A model generated the notes under the pieces. The model was not told where the DNA came from and did no database searches. It saw nothing but the letters and a program-made list of their open reading frames with translations. Positions 45,425-54,330 of a stretch of DNA of 64,000 bases are shown here, in pieces. The stretch lies in assembly GCF_013131805.1 (NCBI RefSeq), contig NZ_JABJRC010000002.1:186001-250000 (forward strand), written 5' to 3'. How positions within the stretch are numbered: the stretch's first letter is position 1; the number at the start of each line of letters is the position of its first letter. The position numbers and the translations under genes were made by a program. The DNA is from Kribbella sandramycini. GTDB taxonomy: Bacteria; Actinomycetota; Actinomycetes; Propionibacteriales; Kribbellaceae.

Positions 45425-46924
45425 ATGACCATTGAGCTCCACCATTTCCTCGACGGCAAACCGGTCCCGGGTACCTCCGGACGGTTCGCCGACGTCTTCG
45501 ATCCCAGCACCGGCGCGGTCCAGGCCCGGGTACCGCTCGCCACGGCGGACGAGGTCGCGGACGCCGTCCGCTCGGCCGCCGCCGCGCAGCAGGAGTGGGC
45601 CGCCTGGAACCCGCAGCGCCGCGCCCGCGTGCTGATGCGCTTCCTCGATCTGGTGCGTGCCGAGGAGGACAGCCTGGCCCGGCTGTTGTCGTCCGAGCAC
45701 GGTAAGACGGTCGTCGACGCGAAAGGCGACATCCAGCGCGGCCTGGAGGTCGTGGAGTTCGCGATCGGCATTCCGCACCTGCTCAAGGGCGAGTTCAGCG
45801 ACAGCGCCGGCACCGGGATCGACGTCTACTCGATGCGGCAGCCGCTCGGCGTCGTGGCCGGCATCACCCCGTTCAACTTCCCCGCGATGATCCCGCTCTG
45901 GAAGGCCGCGCCGGCGATTGCCTGCGGCAACGCCTTCGTGCTGAAGCCCTCCGAACGCGACCCGTCGGTTCCGCTGCGGCTGGCCGAGCTGTTCGTCGAG
46001 GCCGGCCTGCCGCCGGGTGTCTTTTCGGTCGTGAACGGCGACAAGGTCGCGGTGGACGCATTGCTGACCGACCCGCTCGTCGAAGCGGTCGGGTTCGTCG
46101 GCTCGTCCGATATCGCCCAGTACGTCTACTCGACCGCGGCCGCGCACGGTAAGCGGGCGCAGTGTTTCGGCGGCGCCAAGAACCACCTGATCGTGATGCC
46201 GGACGCCGACCTCGATCAGGTCGTCGACGCGCTGATCGGCGCCGGTTACGGCTCGGCGGGGGAGCGCTGTATGGCGATCTCGGTCGCCGTCCCGGTAGGC
46301 GAGGCGACCGCCGATGCGCTGGTCGCGAAGCTGGCCGAGCGGGTCCGGTCGTTGAAGGTCGGCGCGGCGCTGGACGAGTCGGCCGACTTCGGTCCGCTCG
46401 TGACGGCCGCCGCCGTCGATCGCGTCCTGGAGTATGTCGAGGCCGGTGTCGCCGAGGGCGCGGAGCTGGTGGTGGACGGGCGCGGGCTGACGGTGCCCGG
46501 GCACGAGAACGGCTTCTTCCTCGGGGGCTTCCTGTTCGATCACGTGCGGCCGGAGATGCGGATCTACCAGGAGGAGATCTTCGGTCCGGTGCTGTCGATC
46601 GTGCGTGCGGCGGATTACGCCGAGGCGCTGCGGCTGCCGAGTGAGCACGAGTACGGCAACGGCGTCGCGATCTTCACCCGGGACGGGGACACCGCGCGCG
46701 ACTTCACCGCGCGGGTCAACACCGGCATGGTCGGCGTCAACGTGCCGATCCCGGTGCCGATCGCCTACCACACGTTCGGCGGCTGGAAGCGGTCCGGTTT
46801 CGGCGACCTGAACCAGCACGGCCCGGACGCGGTGCGGTTCTACACCAAGACCAAGACGGTCACCTCGCGCTGGCCGTCGGGGATCAAGGAAGGCGCCAGC
46901 TTCGTCATCCCGACGATGAGCTGA
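45425..46924 (+). CDS. mmsA: Methylmalonate-semialdehyde dehydrogenase (CoA-acylating)
   Basis: 499 residues. ATG 45425 is chosen because HHFLDGKPVPGTSGR is the usual MmsA start. Landmarks: PLGVVAGITPFNFPAMIPLW, FVLKPSERDPSVPL, CFGGAKNHLIVMPDAD and the catalytic Cys in GSAGERCMA. It oxidises methylmalonate semialdehyde, with CoA, to propionyl-CoA; it also accepts malonate semialdehyde. First gene of the valine-degradation operon. The propionyl-CoA formed is the substrate of the methylcitrate enzymes encoded 10 kb away in this window. Confidence 0.95.
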   Translation: MTIELHHFLDGKPVPGTSGRFADVFDPSTGAVQARVPLATADEVADAVRSAAAAQQEWAAWNPQRRARVLMRFLDLVRAEEDSLARLLSSEHGKTVVDAKGDIQRGLEVVEFAIGIPHLLKGEFSDSAGTGIDVYSMRQPLGVVAGITPFNFPAMIPLWKAAPAIACGNAFVLKPSERDPSVPLRLAELFVEAGLPPGVFSVVNGDKVAVDALLTDPLVEAVGFVGSSDIAQYVYSTAAAHGKRAQCFGGAKNHLIVMPDADLDQVVDALIGAGYGSAGERCMAISVAVPVGEATADALVAKLAERVRSLKVGAALDESADFGPLVTAAAVDRVLEYVEAGVAEGAELVVDGRGLTVPGHENGFFLGGFLFDHVRPEMRIYQEEIFGPVLSIVRAADYAEALRLPSEHEYGNGVAIFTRDGDTARDFTARVNTGMVGVNVPIPVPIAYHTFGGWKRSGFGDLNQHGPDAVRFYTKTKTVTSRWPSGIKEGASFVIPTMS

Positions 46925-46931
46925 GGCCGCG

Positions 46932-48071
46932 ATGCGACTGACCGAGGAACAGCACGCGTTACGCGCGACCGCCGCGGATTTCGCGGCCGAGCACCTCGCG
47001 CCGCACGCGGTGCAATGGGACCGGGACAAGCACTTCCCGGTCGACGTCCTCCGAAAGGCCGCCGAGCTCGGGATGGGCGGGCTGTACCTGCCCGACGACG
47101 TCGGCGGCTCCGAGCTGGGCCGGCTGGACGGCGTCGTCGTCTTCGAGGCGCTGGCCACCGGCTGCCCGTCGATCGCGGCGTACATCTCGATCCACAACAT
47201 GGTGGCCTCGATGATCGACCGGTTCGGCGACGTTGCCCAGCGCAACCGATATCTGCCGCGGATGGCGGCGATGGATGCCCTGGGCAGCTACTGCCTGACC
47301 GAGCCGGACGCCGGTTCGGACGCGGCCGCGCTGACCACCCGGGCGCGCCGCGACGGCGACGAGTATGTGCTGGACGGCGTCAAGCAGTTCATCTCCGGCG
47401 CTGGGACGTCGGAGGTGTACGTCGTCCTCGCGCGGACCGGAGACCAGGGCGCCCGCGGGATCTCGGCGTTCGTCGTCGAGCGGGACAACCCCGGGCTCGA
47501 GTTCGGGCCGAACGAGGTGAAGATGGGCTGGAACGCGCAGCCCACCCGGCAGATCGTCTTCGACGGCGCCCGTATCCCGGCGTCCGCGCTGCTCGGCGCG
47601 GAGGGCGACGGGTTCAAGGTCGCGATGTCGGCGCTGGACGGCGGCCGGCTGAACATCGCCGCCTGCTCGCTCGGCGGCGCGGAAGCCGCGCTGGGCAAGG
47701 CGATCCGGCATCTGAGTGAGCGGGCTGCGTTCGGGGCGCGCTTGTCCCAAGCGCAGGCGTTGCGGTTCCGGCTGGCCGATATGCGGACCGAGCTGGAGGC
47801 CGGGCGAACGTTGTTGTGGCGAGCGGCCGACGCGCTCGACCAGCGCGACGCAGGCGCGACGCAACTGGCCGCGATGGCCAAGCGGTTCTGCACCGATGCC
47901 GGTTTCGACGTCGCGAACCAGGCGCTGCAACTGCACGGCGGCTACGGCTACCTGGCCGAGTACGGCCTGGAGAAGATCGTTCGCGATCTGCGCGTGCACC
48001 AGATTCTCGAAGGTACCAACGAGATCATGCGGGTGATCATCGCCCGCGAGATGCTCCGGGAGGCATCGTGA
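46932..48071 (+). CDS. Acyl-CoA dehydrogenase, probably isobutyryl-CoA dehydrogenase
   Basis: 379 residues. FAD-binding YCLTEPDAGSDAAALTT, the middle beta domain with KQFISGAG, and the C-terminal catalytic part LHGGYGYLAEYGLEKIVRD and LEGTNEIMRVIIAR are all present. Its place between mmsA and the hydroxyisobutyryl-CoA hydrolase genes points to isobutyryl-CoA as substrate, giving methacrylyl-CoA in valine breakdown. It overlaps the next gene by GTGA. Confidence 0.9.
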   Translation: MRLTEEQHALRATAADFAAEHLAPHAVQWDRDKHFPVDVLRKAAELGMGGLYLPDDVGGSELGRLDGVVVFEALATGCPSIAAYISIHNMVASMIDRFGDVAQRNRYLPRMAAMDALGSYCLTEPDAGSDAAALTTRARRDGDEYVLDGVKQFISGAGTSEVYVVLARTGDQGARGISAFVVERDNPGLEFGPNEVKMGWNAQPTRQIVFDGARIPASALLGAEGDGFKVAMSALDGGRLNIAACSLGGAEAALGKAIRHLSERAAFGARLSQAQALRFRLADMRTELEAGRTLLWRAADALDQRDAGATQLAAMAKRFCTDAGFDVANQALQLHGGYGYLAEYGLEKIVRDLRVHQILEGTNEIMRVIIAREMLREAS

Positions 48072-49099
48072 ACGACGTGCTGTTCGTGGTCCACAGCGGG
48101 ATCGGCCGGATCACCCTGAACCGGCCGCGGGCGCTGAACGCGCTGACCCATGGCATGGTGATTGCCATCAGCAACCAGCTCGCCGCCTGGCGGGACGACC
48201 CGGCCGTCCGCGCGGTCGCGATCGACGGCGCCGGCGACCGCGGGCTCTGCGCGGGCGGCGACATCCGCTCCATCTACGAGGACGCGCGGGCCGGCGGTAC
48301 GGCGTCGCTGGACTTCTGGGCCGACGAGTACCGGCTGAACGCGCTGATCGCGCGGTACCCCAAGCCGTACCTCGCGATCATGGACGGGCTGGTGATGGGC
48401 GGCGGCGTCGGCGTCTCCGCGCACGGCGGCCTGCGGGTCGTCACCGACCGGTCCCGGATCGCGATGCCGGAGGTCGGGATCGGGTTCGTGCCCGACGTCG
48501 GCGGGACCTACTTGTTGTCGCGGGCGCCGGGGCAGGTCGGCGTCCACGTCGCGCTGACGACCGCGCAGCTGTCCGGCGCGGACGCCGTCCACTGCGGGCT
48601 CGCGGATCACTACGTACCGGCCGATCGGCTCCCGGATCTGTTCGACGTGTTGAGCTCCCGGACGCCGCAGGCCGCGCTCGCGGCGGTCGAGGAGCCGGTG
48701 CCGAGCAGTGCGCTGGCGGATCAGCCGTGGATCGACGAGTGCTACGCCGCTGAAACGGTCGAGGAGATCCTGGAGCGCTTGCGCGACGGTGGTCCGGCGG
48801 CGATCGCGGCGGCCAAGGAGATCGAGACGAAGTCGCCGACCGCGCTCAAGGTCACCCTGCGCGCGCTGCGGAGCGCCGCGCGACTGCCCGATCTGGAGGC
48901 GGCGCTGGTCCAGGAGTTCCGGATCGCGCGGCACGCGTTGTCGTCCCCGGACCTGGTCGAAGGCGTGCGCGCTCAGATCATCGACAAGGACCGGTCGCCG
49001 CGCTGGTCGCCGCCGAGTCTGACCGAGGTGGACGACGCGACCGTGGCCGCGTACTTCGCCGGCGATCCGGCGTCCGATCTGAGCGGGGTGGTGGGATGA
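48068..49099 (+). CDS. 3-Hydroxyisobutyryl-CoA hydrolase (crotonase superfamily)
   Basis: 343 residues from GTG 48068, longer than simple hydratases because of the C-terminal HIBYL-CoA hydrolase extension. Landmarks: GLCAGGDIRSIYED, PYLAIMDGLVMGGGVGVSAH, the catalytic-site segment MPEVGIGFVPDVGGTYLLSR, and TIEEILERL-like ETVEEILERLRDGG. It releases free 3-hydroxyisobutyrate for the dehydrogenase encoded next, with which it overlaps by four bases. Confidence 0.9.
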   Translation: MNDVLFVVHSGIGRITLNRPRALNALTHGMVIAISNQLAAWRDDPAVRAVAIDGAGDRGLCAGGDIRSIYEDARAGGTASLDFWADEYRLNALIARYPKPYLAIMDGLVMGGGVGVSAHGGLRVVTDRSRIAMPEVGIGFVPDVGGTYLLSRAPGQVGVHVALTTAQLSGADAVHCGLADHYVPADRLPDLFDVLSSRTPQAALAAVEEPVPSSALADQPWIDECYAAETVEEILERLRDGGPAAIAAAKEIETKSPTALKVTLRALRSAARLPDLEAALVQEFRIARHALSSPDLVEGVRAQIIDKDRSPRWSPPSLTEVDDATVAAYFAGDPASDLSGVVG

Positions 49100-49980
49100 C
49101 GATCGCCTTTCTCGGGCTCGGCAACATGGGCGGGCCGATGGCGGCCAACCTGGTCAAGGCCGGTGAACGGGTCGTCGGCTACGATCCCGTGCCCGCCGCC
49201 CGTGAAGTTGCTACTAGCAACGGAATTGTCGGCGCCGGGTCGATCGCCGCGGCGGTCACCGGCGCGGACGTCGTGATCACGATGCTGCCGAGTGGCGCGC
49301 ACGTGCTCGAGTGCTACCGCGAGGTCGTCCCGGTCGTTGCGCCGGGCGCCTTGTTCCTGGACTGCTCGACGATCGACGTCGCCGACGCGCGGGATGCGGC
49401 GGCGCTGGCGGTCAAGGCCGGTCACCACGCGGTCGACGCGCCGGTGTCCGGTGGGGTCGTCGGCGCTGAAGCGGCGACGCTGACGTTCATGATCGGCGGT
49501 CCGGAGGCAGCCGTGCAGCGGGCCGAGCCGATCCTGCAGGCGATGGGTGCGCGGCTGGTGCCGTGCGGCGACTCCGGGGCCGGGCAGGCGGCGAAGATCT
49601 GCAACAACATGATCCTCGGGATCTCGATGATCGCGGTCAGCGAGGCGTTCGCGCTCGGCCAGAGCCTGGGGCTGTCCGACCAGGCGCTGTTCGATGTCGC
49701 GTCGACGGCGTCCGGTCAGTGCTGGGCGCTCACGACGAACTGCCCGGTGCCGGGCCCGGTGCCGACGAGCCCGGCCAACCGGGACTACGCCGGCGGGTTC
49801 GCCAGTGGGCTGATGCTCAAGGATCTGCGGTTGGCACAGTCCGCGGCCGACGCCGGCGACGTACCGGCCGCGCTCGGTCGCAAGGCCGCCGAGCTGTACG
49901 GAGTGTTCGTCCAGGAGGACGGGCCCGGCCGGGACTTCTCCGCCATCGTCACCAGCCTCCGAGGGGATCGCAATGACTGA
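49096..49980 (+). CDS. mmsB: 3-Hydroxyisobutyrate dehydrogenase
   Basis: 294 residues. N-terminal NAD motif [19 protein letters not shown], substrate loop [20 protein letters not shown] and catalytic Lys in [13 protein letters not shown]: the full signature of beta-hydroxyacid dehydrogenases. It oxidises 3-hydroxyisobutyrate to methylmalonate semialdehyde, the MmsA substrate. It overlaps both neighbours, so it is translated as part of the same operon. Confidence 0.93.
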   Translation: MTIAFLGLGNMGGPMAANLVKAGERVVGYDPVPAAREVATSNGIVGAGSIAAAVTGADVVITMLPSGAHVLECYREVVPVVAPGALFLDCSTIDVADARDAAALAVKAGHHAVDAPVSGGVVGAEAATLTFMIGGPEAAVQRAEPILQAMGARLVPCGDSGAGQAAKICNNMILGISMIAVSEAFALGQSLGLSDQALFDVASTASGQCWALTTNCPVPGPVPTSPANRDYAGGFASGLMLKDLRLAQSAADAGDVPAALGRKAAELYGVFVQEDGPGRDFSAIVTSLRGDRND

Positions 49981-50746
49981 GACCATCACCGTCACCCGGC
50001 CGGCCGGCCGGGTCGCGCTGATCACGCTCAACCGGCCGCAGGCTCTGAACGCGCTGAACCTGCAGACCATGCAGGAGCTGACCGAAGCCGCCGCCGTCCT
50101 CGATCGGGACGCCGGGGTCGGCGCGATCGTGATCACCGGTTCGGCCAAGGCCTTCGCGGCCGGCGCCGACATCAAGGAGATGGCGACGCAGAGCTTCAGC
50201 GACGTGTACGCCGCTGACTGGTTCGCCGGGTGGGACGCGCTGACCCGGGTGCGGAAGCCGTTGGTCGCGGCCGTGGCCGGGTATGCGCTCGGCGGCGGCT
50301 GTGAGCTGGCGATGATGTGCGACGTCCTGATCGCGGCCGGGACGGCGAAGTTCGGTCAGCCGGAGATCACACTCGGCGTCATCCCGGGGATGGGCGGTTC
50401 GCAGCGGCTGACCCGTGCGATCGGCAAGGCGAAGGCGATGGACCTGTGCCTGACCGGGCGGATGATCGACGCGGCCGAGGCCGAGCGGTCCGGCCTGGTC
50501 TCGCGAGTGGTCGAGGCCGACGTCCTGATCGAGGAGGCGGTGGGGGTGGCGGCGAAGATCGCGACCATGTCCGCGCCGGCCACGATGATGGTCAAGGAGG
50601 CCGTCAACCGGGCCTTCGAGACCGGGCTGGCCGAGGGGCTCCTGTTCGAGCGGCGCGTCTTCCATTCCACCTTCGCCACGTACGACCAGAAGGAGGGGAT
50701 GGCCGCGTTCACGGACAAGCGGCCCGCCGGGTTCCGCCACGCCTGA
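49973..50746 (+). CDS. Enoyl-CoA hydratase
   Basis: 257 residues, intact crotonase. [15 protein letters not shown] and [20 protein letters not shown] hold both catalytic Glu residues, and [11 protein letters not shown] forms the oxyanion hole. In this operon it should hydrate methacrylyl-CoA to 3-hydroxyisobutyryl-CoA, between the acyl-CoA dehydrogenase and the hydrolase. It closes the operon; the aldo/keto reductase after it has its own ribosome site, GGAGGAGG, 37 bases on. Confidence 0.92.
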   Translation: MTETITVTRPAGRVALITLNRPQALNALNLQTMQELTEAAAVLDRDAGVGAIVITGSAKAFAAGADIKEMATQSFSDVYAADWFAGWDALTRVRKPLVAAVAGYALGGGCELAMMCDVLIAAGTAKFGQPEITLGVIPGMGGSQRLTRAIGKAKAMDLCLTGRMIDAAEAERSGLVSRVVEADVLIEEAVGVAAKIATMSAPATMMVKEAVNRAFETGLAEGLLFERRVFHSTFATYDQKEGMAAFTDKRPAGFRHA

Positions 50747-50783
50747 CCCGTAGGGTGGGAGCAGAACCCGGAGGAGGAGTCGT

Positions 50784-51605
50784 ATGACCGCGTTGGGGAA
50801 TCTGGATCTGCTGGACGGCTGGGAGATCCCGCGGGTCGGGCTGGGCGTATGGCAGACGCCCGACGGCCCGGACTGCGAGCGCGCGGTGGCCGCCGCGCTC
50901 GAGGCGGGCTACCGGCTGATCGACACCGCGCAGGACTACGGCAACGAGCTCAGCGTCGGGCGGGCGATCCGCGCGAGCGGGATCCCGCGCGAGGAGATCT
51001 TCGTGACGACGAAGTTCCGGCCGGACGGGCGGCAGCCGTTCACCGCGGCGCAGGAGAGCGTCGAGCGCCTCGGTCTGGACTACCTCGACCTCTATCTCGT
51101 GCACTGGCCCGAGGGCGGCCCGACCTGGGCCTGGCCCGAGCTGGAGCAGGCGGCCAAGGCTGGGCTGACCCGCAGTATCGGCGTCTCCAACTTCAGCGCG
51201 GACGAAATGGCCGAGCTGGCCAAGGTCGCCGAGATCCCGGCGGTGCTGAACCAGGTCTACTTCAGCCCGTTCGTCCACCGCCGGGGCCTGGCCGAGTTCT
51301 GCGAGAACGCCGGCGTCGTCCTGCAGGCCTACAGTCCCCTCGGCACCGGCGACCACCTGACCGACCCGGTCGTCCAGCGAATCGCCGCCGAGACCGGCCA
51401 CACACCGGCCCAGGTGCTGATCCGCTGGGCCTACGACCGCGGCGTCTCGGTCATCCCCAAGTCCGCCAACCCAGCCCGCATCACCGAGAACTTCGCCATC
51501 GCCGACGTCCACCTGGACACCGCCGCCCTCGAAGCCCTGGACGCCCTCGACACCTCCGGCGGCACCTCGGCGGCGATGTACCCGAACGGCAAGTGGTGGT
51601 CCTGA
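50784..51605 (+). CDS. Aldo/keto reductase
   Basis: 273 residues of the AKR5-like, 2,5-diketo-gluconate-reductase type. The catalytic tetrad is present: Asp in LIDTAQDYGNE, Tyr of the same segment, Lys in VTTKF and His in LVHWPEGG, and the NADPH-binding IPKSANPARITENF. It reduces aldehydes or ketones with NADPH. It follows the valine operon after 37 bases and may be read through from it, but its substrate is not known. Confidence 0.9.
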   Translation: MTALGNLDLLDGWEIPRVGLGVWQTPDGPDCERAVAAALEAGYRLIDTAQDYGNELSVGRAIRASGIPREEIFVTTKFRPDGRQPFTAAQESVERLGLDYLDLYLVHWPEGGPTWAWPELEQAAKAGLTRSIGVSNFSADEMAELAKVAEIPAVLNQVYFSPFVHRRGLAEFCENAGVVLQAYSPLGTGDHLTDPVVQRIAAETGHTPAQVLIRWAYDRGVSVIPKSANPARITENFAIADVHLDTAALEALDALDTSGGTSAAMYPNGKWWS

Positions 51606-51609
51606 CTCC

Positions 51610-52371
51610 GTGAAGAGCGATGTACGACTGATCGTCCAAGGCGACGACTTCGGGATGTGTCATGCGGTGAACGCCGGCACGATCCAGGCGTACCGCGAGG
51701 GCATCTTGACTCAGACGTCGACGATGGCCGCTTGTCCGTGGTTCACGGAGGCGGCGGCGCTGGCGCGGCAGACGGGGATCCCGCTCGGCGTGCATCAGAC
51801 GCTGACGTGTGAGTGGGACTACCTGCGCTGGCGGCCGCTGACGGGCGGCGCGACGCTGGTGGGTGCCGATGGGACGTTCTTCCGGACGGTTGCGGAGGCC
51901 GCGGCCTCGATGTCGGACGACGATGCCCTGCGGGAGTTGAGCGCGCAGGTGGCTCGGTTCGCGGCGGAGGGTCTGACGTTCGAGTATCTGGACGTGCATA
52001 TGGGGCAGTCGGCTTCGGCGGCGGTGTACGAGGAGGTGGCGCGGGCGGCGGGGCGGCCGTTGGTGTTCGGGGCTTCGGAGTCGCGGCGGTTCGGCTCGAT
52101 CGAGACGCTGAGTGATCGGGATGCGGAGGGGAAGAAGGACTGGCTGCTCGGGTACCTCGACGGACTGATGCCGGGTGTGCATCTGCTGATCACGCATTGT
52201 GCTGTTGCGGAACCTGAGCTGGGTGCGCTCACGGCGCCAGGGACGGAGACGTACCGATGGGCGGAGGAGTACCGGTTGTCCGACCAGGCGCTGGTGCTCG
52301 ATCCGGAGATCCGGCAGGCGATCGCGGAGCGGGGGATCGCGCTGATGTCGGTCGGGGAGGCCTTCGGCTAG
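51610..52371 (+). CDS. ChbG/YdjC-type carbohydrate deacetylase-like protein
   Basis: 253 residues starting at GTG 51610, four bases after the aldo/keto reductase stop. GDDFG at residues 10-14 holds the metal Asp pair; HQTLTCEW and DVHMGQS give further metal histidines, and THCAVAEPEL follows. This is the TIM-barrel deacetylase family that removes N-acetyl groups from chito- or related oligosaccharides; many paralogues have other substrates. It is cytosolic, with no signal peptide. Confidence 0.82.
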   Translation: MKSDVRLIVQGDDFGMCHAVNAGTIQAYREGILTQTSTMAACPWFTEAAALARQTGIPLGVHQTLTCEWDYLRWRPLTGGATLVGADGTFFRTVAEAAASMSDDDALRELSAQVARFAAEGLTFEYLDVHMGQSASAAVYEEVARAAGRPLVFGASESRRFGSIETLSDRDAEGKKDWLLGYLDGLMPGVHLLITHCAVAEPELGALTAPGTETYRWAEEYRLSDQALVLDPEIRQAIAERGIALMSVGEAFG

Positions 52372-52406
52372 GTGATGTCGGGTGAGCGGGCGCATACTGG
52401 GATCAA

Positions 52407-52631
52407 ATGGAGCCTTCACGTTCTACACGCCGCCACCTGTCCACCAGCCCGTTCAAGCCGCGGGTCGAAGCGCCGGTCAAGACGTTCGAGGCCGGAGACC
52501 GGGTCTCCCACGACAAGGAAGGCATCGGCCGGATCAGCACCGTCGAAGGGACCCACGCGGTGATCGTGGACTTCGGGAACGGCCGGCTGCTCCGCGTCAT
52601 GGCGCCTTTCACCAAACTGCACGTGCTCTGA
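52407..52631 (+). CDS. Small basic-tailed beta-barrel-like protein, unknown function
   Basis: 74 residues. After a basic Ser/Thr/Arg-rich head (MEPSRSTRRHLST), the rest reads FEAGDRVSHDKEGIGRI then VIVDFGNGRLLRVMAPF, the pattern of a KOW/Tudor or CarD-like SH3 barrel (GDRVxHxxxGxGxI). Such small proteins may bind RNA polymerase or nucleic acid. ATG 52407 has no obvious ribosome site, so the true start could be an internal GTG. Similar short proteins occur widely in actinobacteria; no role is established that I know of. Confidence 0.6.
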   Translation: MEPSRSTRRHLSTSPFKPRVEAPVKTFEAGDRVSHDKEGIGRISTVEGTHAVIVDFGNGRLLRVMAPFTKLHVL

Positions 52632-52705
52632 TCAGTTCCTGAGACGCCTCTGGACGCCCGGTCACAGTCTTCTAACTTGGTCGACAACCGACTGAGGAGA
52701 AGACC

Positions 52706-53530
52706 GTGACCGAGTCTCCGGAGGCGTCGTACCGGCTGCGGTACGGAGCCGCGGCTCCGTTCGAGCCGCCCGCGCAGTGGACGGACGTGCTCGCCCAGCA
52801 GCTCGCGCACCGGTCGGTGCGCAGCTACCGGCCGGATCCGGTGCCCGACGAGACGCTGCACGCGCTGATCGCGGCCGCGCAGTCGGCGCCCACCTCGGGC
52901 AACCTCCAGTTGTGGAGCGTCGTCGCCGTCCGGGACGACCGGCGCCGGCGCCGACTCGCCGAGCTGGCGGGCGAGCAGGAGTTCATCGCGCAGGCTCCGC
53001 TCTTCCTGGTCTGGCTGGCCGACCTGGCCCGGGCCCGTGAGGTGACCGCCGGGGCCGGGTCCGAGACCGCCGAAGGCGCCGACTTCGTCGAGGCGGCTGT
53101 GCTGTCGTTCGTCGATGTCGCGCTGGCCGCGCAGAACGCCTCCCTGGCTGCCGAGTCGCTCGGCCTCGGCACCGTCTTCGTCGGCGCGATCCGGAACCGC
53201 CCGCTCGACGTCGCAGCCGAGCTCGGCCTGCCGCCCAACGTGTTCCCCGTCTTCGGCCTCGCCGTCGGATACCCCGACCGAATCGACGGAACCGCCGTCA
53301 AGCCGCGGCTGCCGCAAGACGCAGTGCTGCACCACGAGCAGTACTCGCTCGAACCGCAGCTCGCGCACCTGGCGGCGTACGAAGACGTCCTGAACGAGTT
53401 CTACGCCGCCGCCGGCCTGCCGCAGAGCTGGTCGCGGCGCGTCGCCCATCGCTTCGGCACCGTCGCCGGCCTCAAAGGCCGCGAGCACCTGCGCGCCGCC
53501 CTGCTCGACCGCGGCTTCCAGTTGCGCTGA
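52706..53530 (+). CDS. NfsA-like NADPH-dependent nitro/flavin reductase
   Basis: 274 residues from GTG 52706 with GAGGAGAAG upstream. FMN-binding nitroreductase landmarks: HRSVRSYRPDPVPDETL, AAQSAPTSGNLQLWSVV, AQNASLAAESLGLGTVFVGAI and FGLAVGYPD. It matches the NfsA/FRP group, which reduces flavins or nitro compounds with NADPH. It stands alone. Its C-terminal helix region ends normally at Arg-stop. Confidence 0.9.
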   Translation: MTESPEASYRLRYGAAAPFEPPAQWTDVLAQQLAHRSVRSYRPDPVPDETLHALIAAAQSAPTSGNLQLWSVVAVRDDRRRRRLAELAGEQEFIAQAPLFLVWLADLARAREVTAGAGSETAEGADFVEAAVLSFVDVALAAQNASLAAESLGLGTVFVGAIRNRPLDVAAELGLPPNVFPVFGLAVGYPDRIDGTAVKPRLPQDAVLHHEQYSLEPQLAHLAAYEDVLNEFYAAAGLPQSWSRRVAHRFGTVAGLKGREHLRAALLDRGFQLR

Positions 53531-53556
53531 TCTCGCGTCCTGAGACCGAATAAAAT

Positions 53557-53579
53557 AAGTCAACTGTTTTTGTAGACTT
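53557..53579. promoter_or_regulatory. AT-rich inverted repeat AAGTCAAC-7-GTAGACTT with no gene to regulate
   Basis: Eight-base arms with one mismatch, in an AT-rich patch unlike the surroundings, followed by GTGGTCG and then no recognisable gene. MarR/HxlR-type operators look like this. It may be the leftover promoter of a deleted gene, since both flanking genes read away from or into the 166-base gap (53531-53696). Confidence 0.45.
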
Positions 53580-53617
53580 TTGGGGGTGGTCGTCGACGGG
53601 GCTCACCCTCGATGTCT

Positions 53618-53642
53618 CGGTCTCGTTCACCAGGCGAGACCG
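53618..53642. terminator. Hairpin CGGTCTCG-9-CGAGACCG in a convergent gap
   Basis: A perfect eight-base stem lies between the nitroreductase gene and the convergent DinB gene. Its position fits a shared terminator for both, with the unexplained AT-rich repeat just before it. Confidence 0.55.
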
Positions 53643-53696
53643 CGGGAGCCGGCTGGTGTGGCGGGGCGGAAACTGCCCACCGGCCGGCTCGCCACC

Positions 53697-54170
53697 TCAC
53701 CGCCCGGTGCTTCCGTCGATGAGCTCGCGCAGGATGTCCGCGTGGCCGGCATGGCGACCGGTCTCTTCGATCAGGTGCGTGAGCGCCCAGCGCGCGGTCG
53801 GCGCCGACGGATACGGCAGCGGTACGCCGAGCTCCGGGCACCCGTCGAGGATGGCGTTCGCCTCCGCGACCGTCTGCCGGTAGCGCGCGACCACCACGTC
53901 GACCGAGTCGTCTGCTGCCGCGTGGAACGTCTTGGGCCAGCTGCGCACCTTGGCGCCGAGCAGGATCGCGCGCTCGACGTAAGTCAGGTGGTTGAGCAGA
54001 CCGAGCAGGTTCGTCCCGGACGGGACGGCGGCTGTGCGGACGGCGGGCTCCGGAGCGCCGTCCACTTTCGCGGCGATCGACGCACGCAGGTAGTCGAGGA
54101 AGCCGCGGAGCGTCTCGGCCTCGCTGCCTCCGGTCCGGGGTGGCGGGGTGTCGCGGCGGCGTCGGGGCAT
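53697..54170 (-). CDS. DinB/DUF664-family protein
   Basis: 157 residues. After a basic head (MPRRRRDTPPPR), it has TNLLGLLNHLTYVERAILLG with the first His, and HLIEETGRHAGHADILRELIDG with the other two. It is a four-helix bundle metal protein, paralogous to the one at 12.1-12.7 kb. Families of this kind include thiol-dependent S-transferases, so detoxification is a possibility. It is divergent from a secreted HAD gene, with a 160-base gap carrying an inverted repeat. Confidence 0.8.
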   Translation of the reverse strand: MPRRRRDTPPPRTGGSEAETLRGFLDYLRASIAAKVDGAPEPAVRTAAVPSGTNLLGLLNHLTYVERAILLGAKVRSWPKTFHAAADDSVDVVVARYRQTVAEANAILDGCPELGVPLPYPSAPTARWALTHLIEETGRHAGHADILRELIDGSTGR

Positions 54171-54230
54171 CTTGGTCTCCTCAGGTCGGGGAGGCCAGTT
54201 TTGCCGCCGGTAACGCGGGACGGCGGAGAT

Positions 54231-54247
54231 GTTGCCGGTTCGGCAAC
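54231..54247. promoter_or_regulatory. Inverted repeat GTTGCCG-GTT-CGGCAAC between divergent genes
   Basis: Perfect seven-base arms lie near the middle of the gap 54171-54330, between the DinB gene and the HAD gene. It could be an operator or a small hairpin; nothing else in the gap is recognisable. Confidence 0.4.
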
Positions 54248-54330
54248 TCGGGGTTCGAGTGGCGGGGTGAGCGGATCTGCGGTGGGATCAGGGAGTTGCG
54301 GGACGTGTGGTCCCGGCGTTCGGAGGCACT

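Noticed and set aside
53560..53841. A small Arg-rich minus-strand protein in the gap before the DinB gene
   Set aside because: The composition is that of shadow translation (Arg/Pro/Ala/His), it lacks a ribosome site and it runs over the hairpin and the DinB coding region.
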